The translations under genes were made by a program, and so were the position numbers. From Corynebacterium capitovis DSM 44611 (GTDB taxonomy: Bacteria > Actinomycetota > Actinomycetes > Mycobacteriales > Mycobacteriaceae), in contig NZ_CP047117.1 in NCBI RefSeq assembly GCF_030440535.1, positions 558,001-622,000 of the forward strand: 64,000 nt of DNA, read 5' to 3'. Under the pieces are notes generated by a model. The model was not told the DNA's origin. It did not search any database and saw only the letters and a list, made by a program, of their open reading frames with translations. Shown piece by piece: positions 42,957 through 55,103 of this stretch (the stretch's first letter is position 1; each line of letters starts with the position of its first letter).

Positions 42957-44327
42957 GTGAAGACTTCCGTCGACAAGCTGGGCGAGACCCGCGTTAAACT
43001 CAGCGTCAGCGTCCCCTTTGACGAGCTGGGTCGTGAGATGGACCAAGCTTACACCGCCATCGCGCAGCAGGTGTCCATCCCGGGTTTCCGCCGCGGCAAG
43101 GCGCCGCACAAGCTCATCGACGCCCGCTTCGGCCGCGGCCCCATCCTCGAGCAGGTCGTCAACGACATGCTCCCGGTGCGCTACGAGCAGGCCATCACGG
43201 AAAACGAGCTCAACCCGATCGGTCAGCCTGAGATCGAAGTGACGAAGATCGAGGACAACGACGTCGTCGAGTTCACCGCCGAGGTTGACGTCCGCCCCGA
43301 GATTGAAGTTCCGGATTTCTCCGCCATCTCCGTCACCGTCCCCGCTATCTCCGTCGACGATGAGGCCGTGGATTCCGCGCTGGAGGAGCTGCGTGGCCGC
43401 TTCGGCGAGCTCAAGGACACTGACGCGGCGCTGGAGGACGGGCAGTTCGCTGTCATCAACATCACGGCAGAGGTCGAGGGCGAGAAGATTGATGACGCCT
43501 CGACCGACGGCCTCACGTACAAGGTCGGTGCTGACGATCTGATCGAGGGTTTGGACGCGGCTCTCACCGGCCTGAAGACGGGTGACACCGCCGAGTTCAC
43601 CGCCACCCTCCAGCGCGGTGAGCACAAGGGCGAGGAAGCCGCGATCAAGGTCGAGGTCACCCAGACCAAAGAGCGGGTCTTGCCGGAGCTTGACGACGAC
43701 TTTGCTCAGCTGGCCTCCGAGTTCGATACCGTCGAGGAATTGCGCGAGTCCACGAAGGGCCGCTTGGAGGAGTCCCTCAAGGCGCAGCAGGCTGCCAGCA
43801 TTCGTGATGAGGTTCTCAAAGCTGCACTCGAGCAGACGGAGTTCGCGCTGCCGGAGTCCATCGTGGAGGAGCAGGTGCACAACCGCCTCCACCAGGTCCT
43901 GGGCCACATGGCGCACGAGGAAAACGCCCTGGCGCAGTTCCTTGAGGCCCAGGGGACGACCCGCGAGGACTTTGACAAGGAGTCCCGCGACCTCGCTGAG
44001 GAGTCCGTCCGCACCCAGCTCTTCCTCGACGCGGTCGCCGAGTCCGAGCAGCCTGAGGTTTCTCAGCAGGAGTTGACCGACCACATCCTGTTCACGGCCC
44101 AGTCCTACGGCATGGATCCGAACCAGTTCGTGGCGCAGCTGCAGCAGTCCGGTCAGATTGCAAACCTCTTTGCTGACGTTCGCCGCGGCAAGGCGCTGGC
44201 GGCCGCTATTGCACGCACGACGGTGCAGGATGACCAGGGTGCGTCCATCGACCCGAACGAGTTCTTCGGCGATGTCGACGAGGATGCGGACCAGGCCGAT
44301 CTCGCGGAAGAGACAAACGAGGACTAG
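42957..44327 (+). CDS. tig: Trigger factor
   Basis: Ribosome-bound chaperone and peptidyl-prolyl isomerase. 456 residues: the N-terminal ribosome-binding domain with the signature [12 protein letters not shown] near residue 43, an FKBP-type PPIase domain (about 155-245), and a long helical C-terminal chaperone domain with an acidic end ([18 protein letters not shown]). The GTG start follows ACAGGAG. It has its own terminator and precedes clpP1P2, as in other actinobacteria. Confidence 0.96.
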   Translation: MKTSVDKLGETRVKLSVSVPFDELGREMDQAYTAIAQQVSIPGFRRGKAPHKLIDARFGRGPILEQVVNDMLPVRYEQAITENELNPIGQPEIEVTKIEDNDVVEFTAEVDVRPEIEVPDFSAISVTVPAISVDDEAVDSALEELRGRFGELKDTDAALEDGQFAVINITAEVEGEKIDDASTDGLTYKVGADDLIEGLDAALTGLKTGDTAEFTATLQRGEHKGEEAAIKVEVTQTKERVLPELDDDFAQLASEFDTVEELRESTKGRLEESLKAQQAASIRDEVLKAALEQTEFALPESIVEEQVHNRLHQVLGHMAHEENALAQFLEAQGTTREDFDKESRDLAEESVRTQLFLDAVAESEQPEVSQQELTDHILFTAQSYGMDPNQFVAQLQQSGQIANLFADVRRGKALAAAIARTTVQDDQGASIDPNEFFGDVDEDADQADLAEETNED

Positions 44328-44349
44328 CGCCTCCTCGCGCACATACTAA

Positions 44350-44376
44350 GGGGTCCTGCGTCGCAGGGCCCCTTTC
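44350..44376 (+). terminator. Terminator after tig
   Basis: GGGGTCCTGC (44350-44359) and GCAGGGCCCC (44363-44372), ten pairs including one G-U, three-base loop, followed by TTTCGT. Confidence 0.85.
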
Positions 44377-44417
44377 GTATGCGCCGGCGCGTTGGCGTCG
44401 ATAAGCAATTGGGCTCC

Positions 44418-44436
44418 GTACGCCGCTAGCGAACAG
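44418..44436 (+). promoter_or_regulatory. ClgR-like binding site upstream of clpP1P2
   Basis: CGCCGCTAGCG (44421-44431) followed by AA matches the C. glutamicum ClgR core CGCYNANRGCG (from memory) at all but one defined position. ClgR activates clpP1P2 and clpC in corynebacteria. It lies 86-104 bases before the clpP1 start. Confidence 0.6.
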
Positions 44437-44521
44437 GGTTCAAATGGGGCGGGGCCGCGGGTAGTGTGGGGTCGTTGTCCCCGGGGGCACCCCAGCGACA
44501 AAGACGATAAAGGAGCACGTT

Positions 44522-45103
44522 ATGACTTCCCCGCAGCCAGGACTCAATCTCGGCGACTCTGTCTACGAACGCCTTTTGAGGGAGCGCATCATCTTCCTGG
44601 GCCAGCAGGTTGACGACGAGATCGCCAACAAGCTGTGCGCCCAGATTCTCCTGCTCTCCGCAGAAGACCCGACTCGGGATATTTCGCTGTACATCAACTC
44701 GCCCGGCGGCTCCGTCACCGCCGGCATGGCGATTTACGACACGATGAAGTACTCCCCATGTGACATCGCCACCTACGGCATGGGGTTGGCGGCATCGATG
44801 GGCCAGTTCCTCCTTTCGGGCGGAACCAAGGGCAAGCGTTACGCGCTGCCCCACGCGCGCATTATGATGCACCAGCCGTCCGCTGGTGTCGGCGGCACCG
44901 CGGCGGACATCGCCATCCAAGCCGAGCAATTTGCCCAGACTAAGCGCGAGATGGCCGAGCTCATCGCAGAGCACACCGGTCAGACGTTCGAGCAGATCAC
45001 CAAGGATTCCGACCGCGACCGCTGGTTTACCGCCCAGCAGGCCAAGGATTACGGCATCGTGGACCACGTCATCGAACAGGCGCACGGCGCTATTTCAAAC
45101 TAA
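44522..45103 (+). CDS. clpP1: ATP-dependent Clp protease proteolytic subunit 1
   Basis: 193 residues, serine peptidase. Catalytic S92 (GLAASMGQ), H117 (MMHQPSAG) and probable D166 (DRDRWF), plus the substrate loop [12 protein letters not shown]. Actinobacterial ClpP1 and ClpP2 form a mixed tetradecamer that needs ClpX or ClpC. ATG follows AAAGGAG. It starts 22 bases before clpP2's region and is co-transcribed. Confidence 0.96.
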   Translation: MTSPQPGLNLGDSVYERLLRERIIFLGQQVDDEIANKLCAQILLLSAEDPTRDISLYINSPGGSVTAGMAIYDTMKYSPCDIATYGMGLAASMGQFLLSGGTKGKRYALPHARIMMHQPSAGVGGTAADIAIQAEQFAQTKREMAELIAEHTGQTFEQITKDSDRDRWFTAQQAKDYGIVDHVIEQAHGAISN

Positions 45104-45125
45104 GCCGTCTTAAGGAGACTTCACT

Positions 45126-45746
45126 ATGCCTTACACTTCGCCCAGCGCCCGCTACGTCCTGCCGCAGTTCCTGGAGGAGACCTCCTTCGGTACGAAGCAG
45201 ATCGACCCGTACGGCAAACTGTTTGAGGAGCGCATCGTCTTCCTCGGCACGCAGGTCGACGACACCTCGGCCAACGACATCATGGCTCAGCTGCTCGTGC
45301 TCGAGTCCCAGGACCCGGACCGCGACATCACGATGTACATCAACTCCCCGGGTGGCTCATTCACCTCGCTGATGGCTATCTACGACACGATGCAGTATGT
45401 CCGGCCCGATGTCCAGACCGTGTGCCTGGGCCAGGCTGCGTCCGCGGCGGCTGTGATCCTCGCCGCGGGGGCGCCGGGGAAGCGTGCCGCTCTGCCGAAC
45501 TCGCGCGTGCTTATCCACCAGCCCGCGACCCAGGGCACCCAAGGCCAGGTTTCGGACCTTGAGATTCAGGCCGCCGAAATCGAGCGCATGCGCCGCCTCA
45601 TGGAGCAGACGCTGGCTCACCACTCCGGGCGGACGGCGGAGCAGGTGCGCATTGACACCGACCGCGACAAGATCCTCACCGCCGAAGAGGCAGTCGAATA
45701 CGGCATCATTGACCAGGTCTTCGACTACCGCAAGCTGAACTCCTAG
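45126..45746 (+). CDS. clpP2: ATP-dependent Clp protease proteolytic subunit 2
   Basis: 206 residues with triad S106 ([10 protein letters not shown]), H131 ([12 protein letters not shown]) and D181 (DTDRDKIL). A longer N-terminus than ClpP1 (about 14 extra residues) fits the ClpP2 type, which docks the ATPases. RBS AAGGAG before ATG. It forms an obligate partner with ClpP1. Its stop overlaps that of the convergent hydrolase gene (CTAG). Confidence 0.96.
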   Translation: MPYTSPSARYVLPQFLEETSFGTKQIDPYGKLFEERIVFLGTQVDDTSANDIMAQLLVLESQDPDRDITMYINSPGGSFTSLMAIYDTMQYVRPDVQTVCLGQAASAAAVILAAGAPGKRAALPNSRVLIHQPATQGTQGQVSDLEIQAAEIERMRRLMEQTLAHHSGRTAEQVRIDTDRDKILTAEEAVEYGIIDQVFDYRKLNS

Positions 45747-46522
45747 CCCGCCAAGAAGGCGGTCAACGCGGCGTTGAAGTCGTCCGGGTTCTCCAAGGCG
45801 GATTGATGGGAGCCCGGCTTGACGACGACTTTTTCGGCGCGGCCGGAGACCCCATCCGCGATCTGAGCGAGCTTATCGGGCCCAGATGTCCGATCGCTCT
45901 CGCCCGCGATGGTGAGGACCGGGCAGGTGATGTCGCCCAGGCGGGAGGCAAAGTCCCAGTGCGCGAGCGCGTCGCCGTTTTGGGCGTACCCCTCCGGGTC
46001 GATCCCCAGGATCATCTCCCGCACGGCGTCGACCGCGTCGGTGTGGGTGTAGCGGTACCCATCGGTGAACCAGCTGGTCACCATGCCGTCGGCAAGCTCG
46101 CTCATGCCCCCGTTACGGGCCATTGTGGTGCGTTCACGCCAGCGCTGCTCGCCGCCGAGAAACGTCGCGGTGGAGCAGAAGACCGCGCGCTCAACGCGGG
46201 GGGATGTCGCCGAAAGGTACAGCGCAATCGCGCCACCCAGCGAGAGGCCGACGAGCGTGAAGCGGTCCACGTCGAGGGTGTCGAGGGTGGCTAAAACATT
46301 CGCGGCGAGGTCGTCGATGGTGGTCTGCCCCGGTTCCGCATCCGAGCGCGGGGACTGCCCGTGGCCGAGGTGGTCTAGGGCGATCACGCGGTAGTCGCGC
46401 TCAAGCACCGGGATCTGTTTCGCCCACGCCTCGTGCGTGGTGGCGATCGAGCTGAGTAGGACAACCGTTTGCGCGCTGTCTGCGGGGCCGAATTCGGCGG
46501 CGTGGAGGATCGTCGGCGGCAT
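45743..46522 (-). CDS. Alpha/beta hydrolase, 3-oxoadipate enol-lactonase-like
   Basis: 259 residues: nucleophile elbow GLSLGG, an oxyanion segment near [12 protein letters not shown], a late acid in [12 protein letters not shown] and the His in [10 protein letters not shown]. The overall sequence ([14 protein letters not shown] [16 protein letters not shown]) resembles PcaD, but no other protocatechuate gene is nearby, so the substrate is open. It lies between clpP2 and clpX on the other strand. Confidence 0.82.
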   Translation of the reverse strand: MPPTILHAAEFGPADSAQTVVLLSSIATTHEAWAKQIPVLERDYRVIALDHLGHGQSPRSDAEPGQTTIDDLAANVLATLDTLDVDRFTLVGLSLGGAIALYLSATSPRVERAVFCSTATFLGGEQRWRERTTMARNGGMSELADGMVTSWFTDGYRYTHTDAVDAVREMILGIDPEGYAQNGDALAHWDFASRLGDITCPVLTIAGESDRTSGPDKLAQIADGVSGRAEKVVVKPGSHQSALENPDDFNAALTAFLAG

Positions 46523-46739
46523 GTCATATACTCCTTAATACGTTCGGGGGCCGTGAGGGACGTCGCGGCGTCCGCTCCCATTGTTCCCGAAATGCGCAGC
46601 GCCGCGCGGGCGTTGGAAAAGGCATGCGGGAGTTGTCGCGGTATCCTTGTCCTACACCCCGCGCGCCGAACAAGACCAGCAGGCCGAGCGCACGGCAGAG
46701 ATGTATCCGAGAAAGTAGAAGTTGGAGTACGACACTTAG

Positions 46740-48017
46740 ATGGCAGCCACTCAAGACACGTCCGACCTGCTCAAATGCTCTTTCTGCGGGAAGAGCCAGA
46801 AGCAGGTCCGTAAACTCATCGCCGGGGGCGGGGTTTACATCTGCAACGAGTGCATTGAGTTGTGCAACGAGATCATTGAAGAAGAACTCGCCGACGCGCA
46901 GAACGCGCACAGCGAAGATTCGAACCGTTTGCCCCGGCCGTCGGAAATTGTATCTTTCTTGGACCAGTACGTCATCGGCCAAGACGCGGCGAAGCGGACC
47001 CTTGCCGTCGCCGTGTACAACCACTACAAGCGGATCCGGGCCGAAGAACAGTCGGGGACGGGGCGTCGGCAGGACGAGGACGTCGAGATCGCGAAATCCA
47101 ACATCTTGCTTCTGGGCCCAACCGGGTCGGGCAAGACCTACCTCGCCCAAACGCTAGCCCGGATGCTCAACGTCCCCTTTGCTATTGCAGACGCCACCAG
47201 CCTGACTGAGGCCGGGTACGTGGGGGAAGACGTCGAGAATATCTTGCTCAAGCTCTTGCAAGCCGCGGACTTTGACGTCACTCGGGCGCAGCACGGGATC
47301 ATCTACGTTGACGAGGTGGATAAGATCTCGCGCAAGTCCGAAAACCCGTCTATCACCCGCGACGTCTCGGGCGAGGGCGTGCAGCAGGCGTTGCTGAAGA
47401 TCCTCGAGGGAACGGTCGCCTCCGTTCCACCGCAGGGCGGGCGGAAGCACCCCAACCAAGAGTTCATCCAGCTCGATACCACTAACATTTTGTTCATTGT
47501 TGCAGGCGCCTTCGCCGGCTTAGACAAGGTGATCGCGGAGCGCGTGGGCAAGAAGGGGATTGGCTTCGGCGCGGAGATCGATTCCAGGAGCAAACGCGAC
47601 GAGGCGAACCTCTTGTCCCAGGTGTTACCCGGGGATCTGGTGAAGTTCGGCCTCATCCCCGAGTTCATCGGCCGCTTGCCCATTCTGGCCAACGTGGAGG
47701 ATCTTGACCGTGATTCGCTCGTGCGGGTGCTCAAGGAGCCGAAGAATTCCCTGGTGAAGCAGTACGAGCGACTGTTCGCAATGGACGGGGCGCAGCTCAC
47801 AATCACGGACGGGGCGCTGGGCCTCATCGCGGACAAAGCCGCCGAGCGTAAAACGGGTGCACGTGGCCTGCGTGCCATCATGGAGGAACTGCTGGTTCCC
47901 ATCATGTACGACCTGCCGGACCGCGAGGACGTCCGCGAGGTAGTCATCACCGGCGCCGTCGTCAGCGGTGACGCCCAGCCGGAGTACGTTGCCAAGGAGC
48001 AGGCGAAGTCCGCCTAA
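46740..48017 (+). CDS. clpX: ATP-dependent unfoldase ClpX
   Basis: 425 residues. The N-terminal C4 zinc-binding domain ([13 protein letters not shown] ... [10 protein letters not shown]) recruits adaptors. The AAA+ module has Walker A GPTGSGKT, Walker [10 protein letters not shown], the IGF-type loop that docks ClpP (GFGAEI area) and the sensor-2 [11 protein letters not shown]. It unfolds substrates for ClpP1P2. The hydrolase gene separates it from clpP2, so it has its own promoter in the 217-base gap, in which I see no standard operator. Confidence 0.96.
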   Translation: MAATQDTSDLLKCSFCGKSQKQVRKLIAGGGVYICNECIELCNEIIEEELADAQNAHSEDSNRLPRPSEIVSFLDQYVIGQDAAKRTLAVAVYNHYKRIRAEEQSGTGRRQDEDVEIAKSNILLLGPTGSGKTYLAQTLARMLNVPFAIADATSLTEAGYVGEDVENILLKLLQAADFDVTRAQHGIIYVDEVDKISRKSENPSITRDVSGEGVQQALLKILEGTVASVPPQGGRKHPNQEFIQLDTTNILFIVAGAFAGLDKVIAERVGKKGIGFGAEIDSRSKRDEANLLSQVLPGDLVKFGLIPEFIGRLPILANVEDLDRDSLVRVLKEPKNSLVKQYERLFAMDGAQLTITDGALGLIADKAAERKTGARGLRAIMEELLVPIMYDLPDREDVREVVITGAVVSGDAQPEYVAKEQAKSA

Positions 48018-48054
48018 AACAGTGGGGTCACCGGGCGGCCCTGCGTCTGAGGGC

Positions 48055-48900
48055 CTAGAGGAACTCCGCGCCTCCGATGTCGTAGACCTCGGAAAAGTCC
48101 TCCGGGTAGACCTCCTCCGCGAGCCCCGCGTCGTTGTTGTCGTTGCCGCGCGTGCGTGTCGACGCCGCACTTTCCGGGGTTTGCTCGACGTAACCGCTGT
48201 ATCCAGCCGCCGGGATGTTCGAAGTGAGGAAGGCCAGCACCATATCGATGGCCATGCGCCTCAACCCCTCGGTGTTGCGCTGGTTGCCAAGGTTGACGTG
48301 TGCGATCGCCTGGGTCGTCGCGTGATTGCTCACCCGGAACATGCACAGTGACGCAACCATGATGATGATGTCGTGGGCCGAGATGCCCGGGCGGAAGGCC
48401 CCCGAATCCTGGCCGAGGAGGAGGAGTCGCTCCACGTGGAGGACCACCTCGGCGTAGCCCCGCAGCTCTGGTGTCTCCCGTGCGGGCAGGGCGGGGGCGA
48501 GATTCTCCCGCAGCGTGAGGCGGACGGCGTCCGGGTTGTTGAGGAAGCGATGGAAAAGCGCGTCAACGAACCGCCGCATGCCCTCGACGGGGACGGCGTA
48601 GGAGCGGTTCAGGATCTCCGGGGTTGGCGTCAGCCGCGCCGCGGCGCGCACGAGCGCCTCGCGGTACAGGGTTTCCTTGTCGGGGAAGTGAGTGGCCAAA
48701 ACGCGCTTCGTTGTGCCCGCTTCCTCTGCCACGTCGTTGAGAGTTACCCCCGAAAACCCGCCCCGAGCGAAAAGGGAGATCGCGGCGTCCGCGATCTTGT
48801 TCGCCTGTGGTGCGGGGGACACTGCGGGGGACACGGCGGGGGACACTGCGGGGGTGGTGCCGTCGTCGTTGGAGGCGGAGTCCTGGAAAGAGTGGGCCAC
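48055..48900 (-). CDS. TetR-family regulator with N-terminal Val-Ser-Pro-Ala repeats
   Basis: 281 residues. The HTH is at about 35-80 (IADAAISLFARGGFSGVTLNDVAEEAGTTKRVLATHFPDKETLYREAL), followed by a helical ligand domain, and an unusually long C-terminal extension of about 60 polar residues (SAASTRTRGNDNNDAG ... EVYDIGGAEFL). Before the HTH is the repeat PAVSPAVSPAVSPAP, encoded by 12-bp DNA repeats. The GTG start has GAAGGAG upstream. Ligand and targets unknown. Confidence 0.85.
   Translation of the reverse strand: MAHSFQDSASNDDGTTPAVSPAVSPAVSPAPQANKIADAAISLFARGGFSGVTLNDVAEEAGTTKRVLATHFPDKETLYREALVRAAARLTPTPEILNRSYAVPVEGMRRFVDALFHRFLNNPDAVRLTLRENLAPALPARETPELRGYAEVVLHVERLLLLGQDSGAFRPGISAHDIIIMVASLCMFRVSNHATTQAIAHVNLGNQRNTEGLRRMAIDMVLAFLTSNIPAAGYSGYVEQTPESAASTRTRGNDNNDAGLAEEVYPEDFSEVYDIGGAEFL
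48811..48854 (-). repeat. 12-bp tandem repeats in the TetR gene
   Basis: TGCGGGGGACAC twice, GGCGGGGGACAC once and a partial fourth copy, encoding Val-Ser-Pro-Ala units. The period keeps the frame. Confidence 0.9.
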
Positions 48901-50270
<1,370 letters not shown>

Positions 50271-50320
50271 CACTCTCCGCCTGTTCTGGCGTGTCGCAGC
50301 TGCCAGCTAAGATAAACCGG

Positions 50321-53041
50321 GTGAGTGACGCGACAGACCAAACTGGTACACAGGCCACACGCGGTTTCGACGCTCTCCCGAAAGCGTGGGAGCCGCGGGA
50401 GCAGGAGCAGGCGCTCTACGACGGCTGGGTGGAAAAGGGATACTTCCGTGCGGAGGCATCAAGTGACAAGCCACCGTTTTCTGTCGTACTTCCGCCGCCC
50501 AACGTGACAGGTCAGTTGCACATGGGCCACGCCCTCGACCACACGCTGATGGACGTTGTGGTGCGCCGCAAGCGGATGCAGGGTTTCGAGGTGCTCTGGT
50601 TGCCGGGTATGGACCACGCTGGCATCGCAACGCAAACCAAGGTCGAGGCCCAGCTCAAGGAGCAGGAGGGTAAAGACCGATACCAGTACGGGCGCGAGGA
50701 GTTTGTCCGCCGCGTGTGGGACTGGAAGGAGCGTTTTGGCGGGACGATCGGGGGCCAAATGCGGGCGATCGGTGACTCTGTCGATTGGTCGCGTGAGCGC
50801 TTTACGCTGGACGAGGGGTTGTCCCGCGCCGTTCAAACGATATTCAAGCAGCTCTATGACGCCGGTTTGATTTACCGCGACTACCGCCTGGTGAACTGGT
50901 CCCCAGTGCTGGAGACCGCGGTGTCCGACATCGAAGTTGTCTACAAAGACGTCGAGGGCGAATTCGTGTCCATCCGGTACGGCTCGCTGCATGATGATGA
51001 GCCGCACCTCGTCGTCGCAACCACCCGCGTGGAGACGATGCTGGGCGACGTGGCCATCGCGGTCCACCCCGACGATGAGCGCTACGCGCACCTCATCGGG
51101 CAGAAGTTCGCCCACCCGTTCCGCGCGGACCTCGAGCTGGAGGTTATCGCCGACGATTACGTGGACATGGAGTTGGGCACCGGCGCGGTGAAGATCACCC
51201 CCGCTCATGACCCGAACGACTACGAGATGGGTCTGCGCCACAACCTGGACATGCCCATCATCATGGACGGGGCCGGACGGATCGCGAACACGGGCACCCG
51301 TTTCGATGGCCTGACCCGGGAGGAAGCTCGCGTTGCCGTGCGCGAGGCTCTGGCGGAGCAAGGTCGCATTGTCAAAGAGATCCGCCCCTACGTTCACTCG
51401 GTGGGCCATTCGGAGCGTTCCGGCGAGCCGATTGAGCCGCGCTTGTCCCTGCAGTGGTTTGTGAAGGTGGACAAGCTAGCGCAGATGGCCGGTGACGCCG
51501 TGCGCAACGGCGACACCACCATCCACCCGCAGTCGATGGAGAAGCGCTATTTCGACTGGGTGGACAACATGCACGACTGGACGATTTCCCGCCAGTTGTG
51601 GTGGGGCCACCGGATTCCCATCTGGTACGGCCCGGACGGCGAGGTCGTCTGCGTCGGCCCCGATGAGGAGCCGCCTACCGGGTACACACAAGACCCAGAC
51701 GTGTTGGACACGTGGTTCTCTTCGGCGTTATGGCCCTTCTCGACGATGGGGTGGCCGGACAAGTCCGCGGATCTGGCGAAGTTCTACCCCACGTCGGTCC
51801 TGGTTACGGCGTACGACATCCTATTTTTCTGGGTCGCGCGCATGATGATGTTTGGCACGTTCGCCGCAACCCAGACCCCGGAGCTTTTGGGTACCGCCGG
51901 CCAGGGCCGCCCCCAAGTGCCCTTCACCGACCTGTACCTGCATGGCCTGGTCCGGGACGAAAAGGGGCGGAAGATGTCCAAGTCCCTGGGCAACGGGATC
52001 GACCCCATGGATTGGGTGGAGCGCTTTGGCGCCGACGCGTTGCGTTTCGCCCTCGCCCGGGGCGCGAACCCGGGCGTGGATCTGCCGATCGGTGAGGACA
52101 ACGCCCAATCCGCGCGCAACTTCACCACGAAACTGTTCAACGCCACCCGGTTCGCGCTCATGAACGGCGCCTTTGTCGGCGAGTTACCGCCGCGCGAAGA
52201 ACTGACCGACGCGGACCGCTGGATTCTTGACCGTGTCGAAGAAGTCCGGGCCAACGTCGACGCCTACCTGGATGACTACCAGTTTGCGAAGGCCAACGAA
52301 GACCTCTACCACTTCGCATGGGACGAGTTGTGTGATTGGTACCTGGAGATCGCCAAAACCCAAATCCCCCGCGAGGGTGAAAGCCGAACGGGGCGCACTA
52401 CCCAGATCGTCCTCGGCAGGGTTCTTGACGTGGTCCTGCGGCTTCTGCACCCGACCATGCCGTTTGTCACCGAAGAGCTATGGACCGCGCTGACCGGAGA
52501 GGAAACCGTTTGTCGCGCACCGTGGCCCACAGCAGCGGATACAAACGGCGGAGCCGAGGCCGATGCGGGCAGTAGGAGCCGGATCGAAGATTCGATCAAG
52601 CTCATCACCGAATTGCGACGTTTCCGCTCCGATCAGGGTGTCAAACCCTCTCAGAAGGTTCCCGCCCGCCTCGACTTCGCCGCGGCGGGGTTGGAAAACC
52701 AGGAAGAGCTGGTGCGCAGTATCGCCCGCGTCGACAAGCCTGGTGATGGTTTTACTGAGTCCGCGAGCATCGAGGTCCGTCTTAGCATCGAGACGATTGC
52801 CGTCGGGCTCGATACCTCCGGAACCGTGGACGTGGTGGCTGAACGCAAGCGGCTGGAAAAGGAGCTGGCTACGGCGCGAAAGGAGCTGGAAACGACGGGC
52901 AAGAAGCTAGGCAACGAGTCGTTCCTAGCCAAGGCACCTGATGAGGTGGTGGACAAGATCCGGCGGCGCCAGCAGATGGCGCAGGAAGAAGCCACCCGCC
53001 TCGCGGCGCGTCTTGAGTCCCTCTCGGAGGCCGGAAAGTGA
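50321..53041 (+). CDS. valS: Valyl-tRNA synthetase
   Basis: 906 residues, class I synthetase: HIGH-type [14 protein letters not shown] in [14 protein letters not shown], an editing domain between them, the tryptophan-rich tRNA-binding domain and a C-terminal coiled coil ([28 protein letters not shown]). GTG 50321 gives [25 protein letters not shown]; its ribosome site is poor. It overlaps folC by four bases. Confidence 0.96.
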   Translation: MSDATDQTGTQATRGFDALPKAWEPREQEQALYDGWVEKGYFRAEASSDKPPFSVVLPPPNVTGQLHMGHALDHTLMDVVVRRKRMQGFEVLWLPGMDHAGIATQTKVEAQLKEQEGKDRYQYGREEFVRRVWDWKERFGGTIGGQMRAIGDSVDWSRERFTLDEGLSRAVQTIFKQLYDAGLIYRDYRLVNWSPVLETAVSDIEVVYKDVEGEFVSIRYGSLHDDEPHLVVATTRVETMLGDVAIAVHPDDERYAHLIGQKFAHPFRADLELEVIADDYVDMELGTGAVKITPAHDPNDYEMGLRHNLDMPIIMDGAGRIANTGTRFDGLTREEARVAVREALAEQGRIVKEIRPYVHSVGHSERSGEPIEPRLSLQWFVKVDKLAQMAGDAVRNGDTTIHPQSMEKRYFDWVDNMHDWTISRQLWWGHRIPIWYGPDGEVVCVGPDEEPPTGYTQDPDVLDTWFSSALWPFSTMGWPDKSADLAKFYPTSVLVTAYDILFFWVARMMMFGTFAATQTPELLGTAGQGRPQVPFTDLYLHGLVRDEKGRKMSKSLGNGIDPMDWVERFGADALRFALARGANPGVDLPIGEDNAQSARNFTTKLFNATRFALMNGAFVGELPPREELTDADRWILDRVEEVRANVDAYLDDYQFAKANEDLYHFAWDELCDWYLEIAKTQIPREGESRTGRTTQIVLGRVLDVVLRLLHPTMPFVTEELWTALTGEETVCRAPWPTAADTNGGAEADAGSRSRIEDSIKLITELRRFRSDQGVKPSQKVPARLDFAAAGLENQEELVRSIARVDKPGDGFTESASIEVRLSIETIAVGLDTSGTVDVVAERKRLEKELATARKELETTGKKLGNESFLAKAPDEVVDKIRRRQQMAQEEATRLAARLESLSEAGK

Positions 53042-54534
53042 GCGAGGACACGGGGCACGACCTGCCGGAGCTGCCCGAGCACTTCGACATCTCCCTCGAG
53101 GAGACGGGACTGCGCCTCAATCTCGGCGGGCACGGTGACGGGGGTTCGGACGAAGTCCGTCCGGCACGCCCTGTCAGCGATCGCGAGCGCGTGGCCCTAG
53201 CGCGGGTGGAAGAGGAATTGGCGGCGCGCTGGCCTGAGAACAAGATTGATCCGACTCTGGAGCGCGTCGACTATGTCATGGACCTGCTTGGCTCGCCGCA
53301 AAGAAGCTACAAGGTCATTCACGTCGCGGGGACGAACGGTAAGACTTCGACGGTCCGGATGATCGACTCCTTGCTTCGCTCCTTCGGGCACCGCGTGGGG
53401 CGCACGAGCAGCCCTCACCTGCAAACGGTAACGGAGCGCATCGCCATCGACGGTGAGCCGATCCACCCGGCGGATTTCGTTCGCATTTACGAGGAGATCA
53501 GCCCGTACTTCGAGATGGCGGACGCTCACTTCGGCCAGCCGTTGAGTTACTTCGAAGCGTTGAGCTGCATCGCGTTTGCTGCGTTTGCCGACGCTCCCGT
53601 GGACGTCGCCGTCGTCGAGGTGGGGCTCGGCGGGCGATGGGACGCCACGAACGTCGTCAGTGCCGACGTCAGCGTCATCATGCCGATCGGCCTCGACCAC
53701 ATGGAATACCTCGGTGACACGATCGAGGACATTGCGGAGGAGAAGGCTGGAATTATCACCAACCCCGATTCGGTGACGATTATCGGCGAGCAGGAACCCG
53801 AAGCCAAGCGCGTCATCCTCGAACGTGCGGTAGAGGTCGGTTCCGCCGTAGCTCGCTTCGGCCGCGAGTTTTCAGTCGTCGAAGCCGGGGTAGCGGTTGG
53901 GGGGCAGTCGCTCACGCTCGCGGGACTGTCCGGCGAGGTCAGCGAGGTCTTCCTCCCACTGTCCGGTCCCCACCAGGCACACAACGCCGCGGTAGCCCTC
54001 GCCGCTGTCGAGGCCTTCTCGGGCGCCAGTGCGCAGCGACCACTGGATGCGGCAGCGGTTCGGGACGGTTTTGCGGCGGTTACATCGCCCGGGCGCCTCG
54101 AACGCGTGCGCGCCACTCCGACCACCTTTATCGACGCCACCCACAACCCGCACGGGGCTCGGGCCCTAGCGCTGGCGCTTTCCACTGACTTCAACTTCGC
54201 CCGCCTCGTCGGTGTCATCGCTGTCTTGGGTGACAAAGACGCAGCTGGCATCCTCCGCGCGTTGGAGCCGGTGCTGACCGAGGTGGTCATTACGCAGAAC
54301 ACGTCCCCGCGGGCGCTCGATGCCTACGAGCTTGCGGACATCGCCCGAGACGTCTTCGGTGATGAACGAGTGCACATCGCCGGCAACCTCGTAGCCGCCT
54401 ACGAGCTCGCCGTGGAGCTGGCAGAAGACGCGCTGGCGGAGGTCGGTGTCCAGTCTGGGTCCGGTGTGCTGATTACCGGATCCGTTGTCACCGCGGGCGA
54501 GGCGCGAACCATGTTTGGAAAGGAACCCCAATGA
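53038..54534 (+). CDS. folC: Folylpolyglutamate/dihydrofolate synthase
   Basis: 498 residues, Mur-ligase-like. P-loop [19 protein letters not shown], the Omega-loop region [14 protein letters not shown] and the [16 protein letters not shown] segment. It adds glutamate to dihydropteroate and to folates. The GTG overlaps the valS stop (GTGA) and its own stop overlaps the next start (ATGA), so the three genes are translated as one unit. The valS-folC order is conserved in actinobacteria. Confidence 0.95.
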   Translation: MSEDTGHDLPELPEHFDISLEETGLRLNLGGHGDGGSDEVRPARPVSDRERVALARVEEELAARWPENKIDPTLERVDYVMDLLGSPQRSYKVIHVAGTNGKTSTVRMIDSLLRSFGHRVGRTSSPHLQTVTERIAIDGEPIHPADFVRIYEEISPYFEMADAHFGQPLSYFEALSCIAFAAFADAPVDVAVVEVGLGGRWDATNVVSADVSVIMPIGLDHMEYLGDTIEDIAEEKAGIITNPDSVTIIGEQEPEAKRVILERAVEVGSAVARFGREFSVVEAGVAVGGQSLTLAGLSGEVSEVFLPLSGPHQAHNAAVALAAVEAFSGASAQRPLDAAAVRDGFAAVTSPGRLERVRATPTTFIDATHNPHGARALALALSTDFNFARLVGVIAVLGDKDAAGILRALEPVLTEVVITQNTSPRALDAYELADIARDVFGDERVHIAGNLVAAYELAVELAEDALAEVGVQSGSGVLITGSVVTAGEARTMFGKEPQ

Positions 54535-54986
54535 AACCCCGCCGCGATAATCCGGTGAGCCCCCTTGGGATGGGGGGCACGCCTGTGAAAGACCCGCTCC
54601 AAGGGTTGACGGGCGTGCTCTCCGGAACGCTCGTCATGGAGGCCATCACGATCCTGTTGATTCTCCTAGTCGTGCTAAAAATCGATGGCGGCGCTCACTG
54701 GACCACGTTCAATTGGGCGTACATCGCAGTGATCGGCCTGGCTCACGTGGTATTCGCGTTTATGCAGAAGCGGCCGTGGGCGTTGTGGGCCGACCTAGCC
54801 CTCCAAGTCCCGCTTGTGTTCGGTTTCTTTATCCACTGGTCTGTATCCGCGGTGGGCATCATGTTCGCAATCGTGTGGTACTTCATCGTCAAACTTCGTG
54901 CCGAGATGATTGAGCGCTTGCATGGCGGATACCTGGTCACGCAGCACCTCGGCACGGCGGACGGCGACCGCACCCCTCGGATCTAG
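54531..54986 (+). CDS. DUF4233 small membrane protein
   Basis: 151 residues, four predicted helices (about 30-52, 63-80, 88-103, 105-120), belonging to DUF4233, unknown function, always next to folC in actinobacteria. The ATG overlaps the folC stop. In mycobacteria ndk follows; here ndk is not in the window and a thiolase comes instead. Confidence 0.88.
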   Translation: MKPRRDNPVSPLGMGGTPVKDPLQGLTGVLSGTLVMEAITILLILLVVLKIDGGAHWTTFNWAYIAVIGLAHVVFAFMQKRPWALWADLALQVPLVFGFFIHWSVSAVGIMFAIVWYFIVKLRAEMIERLHGGYLVTQHLGTADGDRTPRI

Positions 54987-55103
54987 TTAGTATTCTCTAA
55001 TCAGTCCGCCCTAAATCAATAAGCTCTTTCGCCCCCAGGAAGTGTGAGCGGCGTTATACTCGACGGAAATTGTAACGCGCATTTCCGGACGCTAAGGAGC
55101 CAC

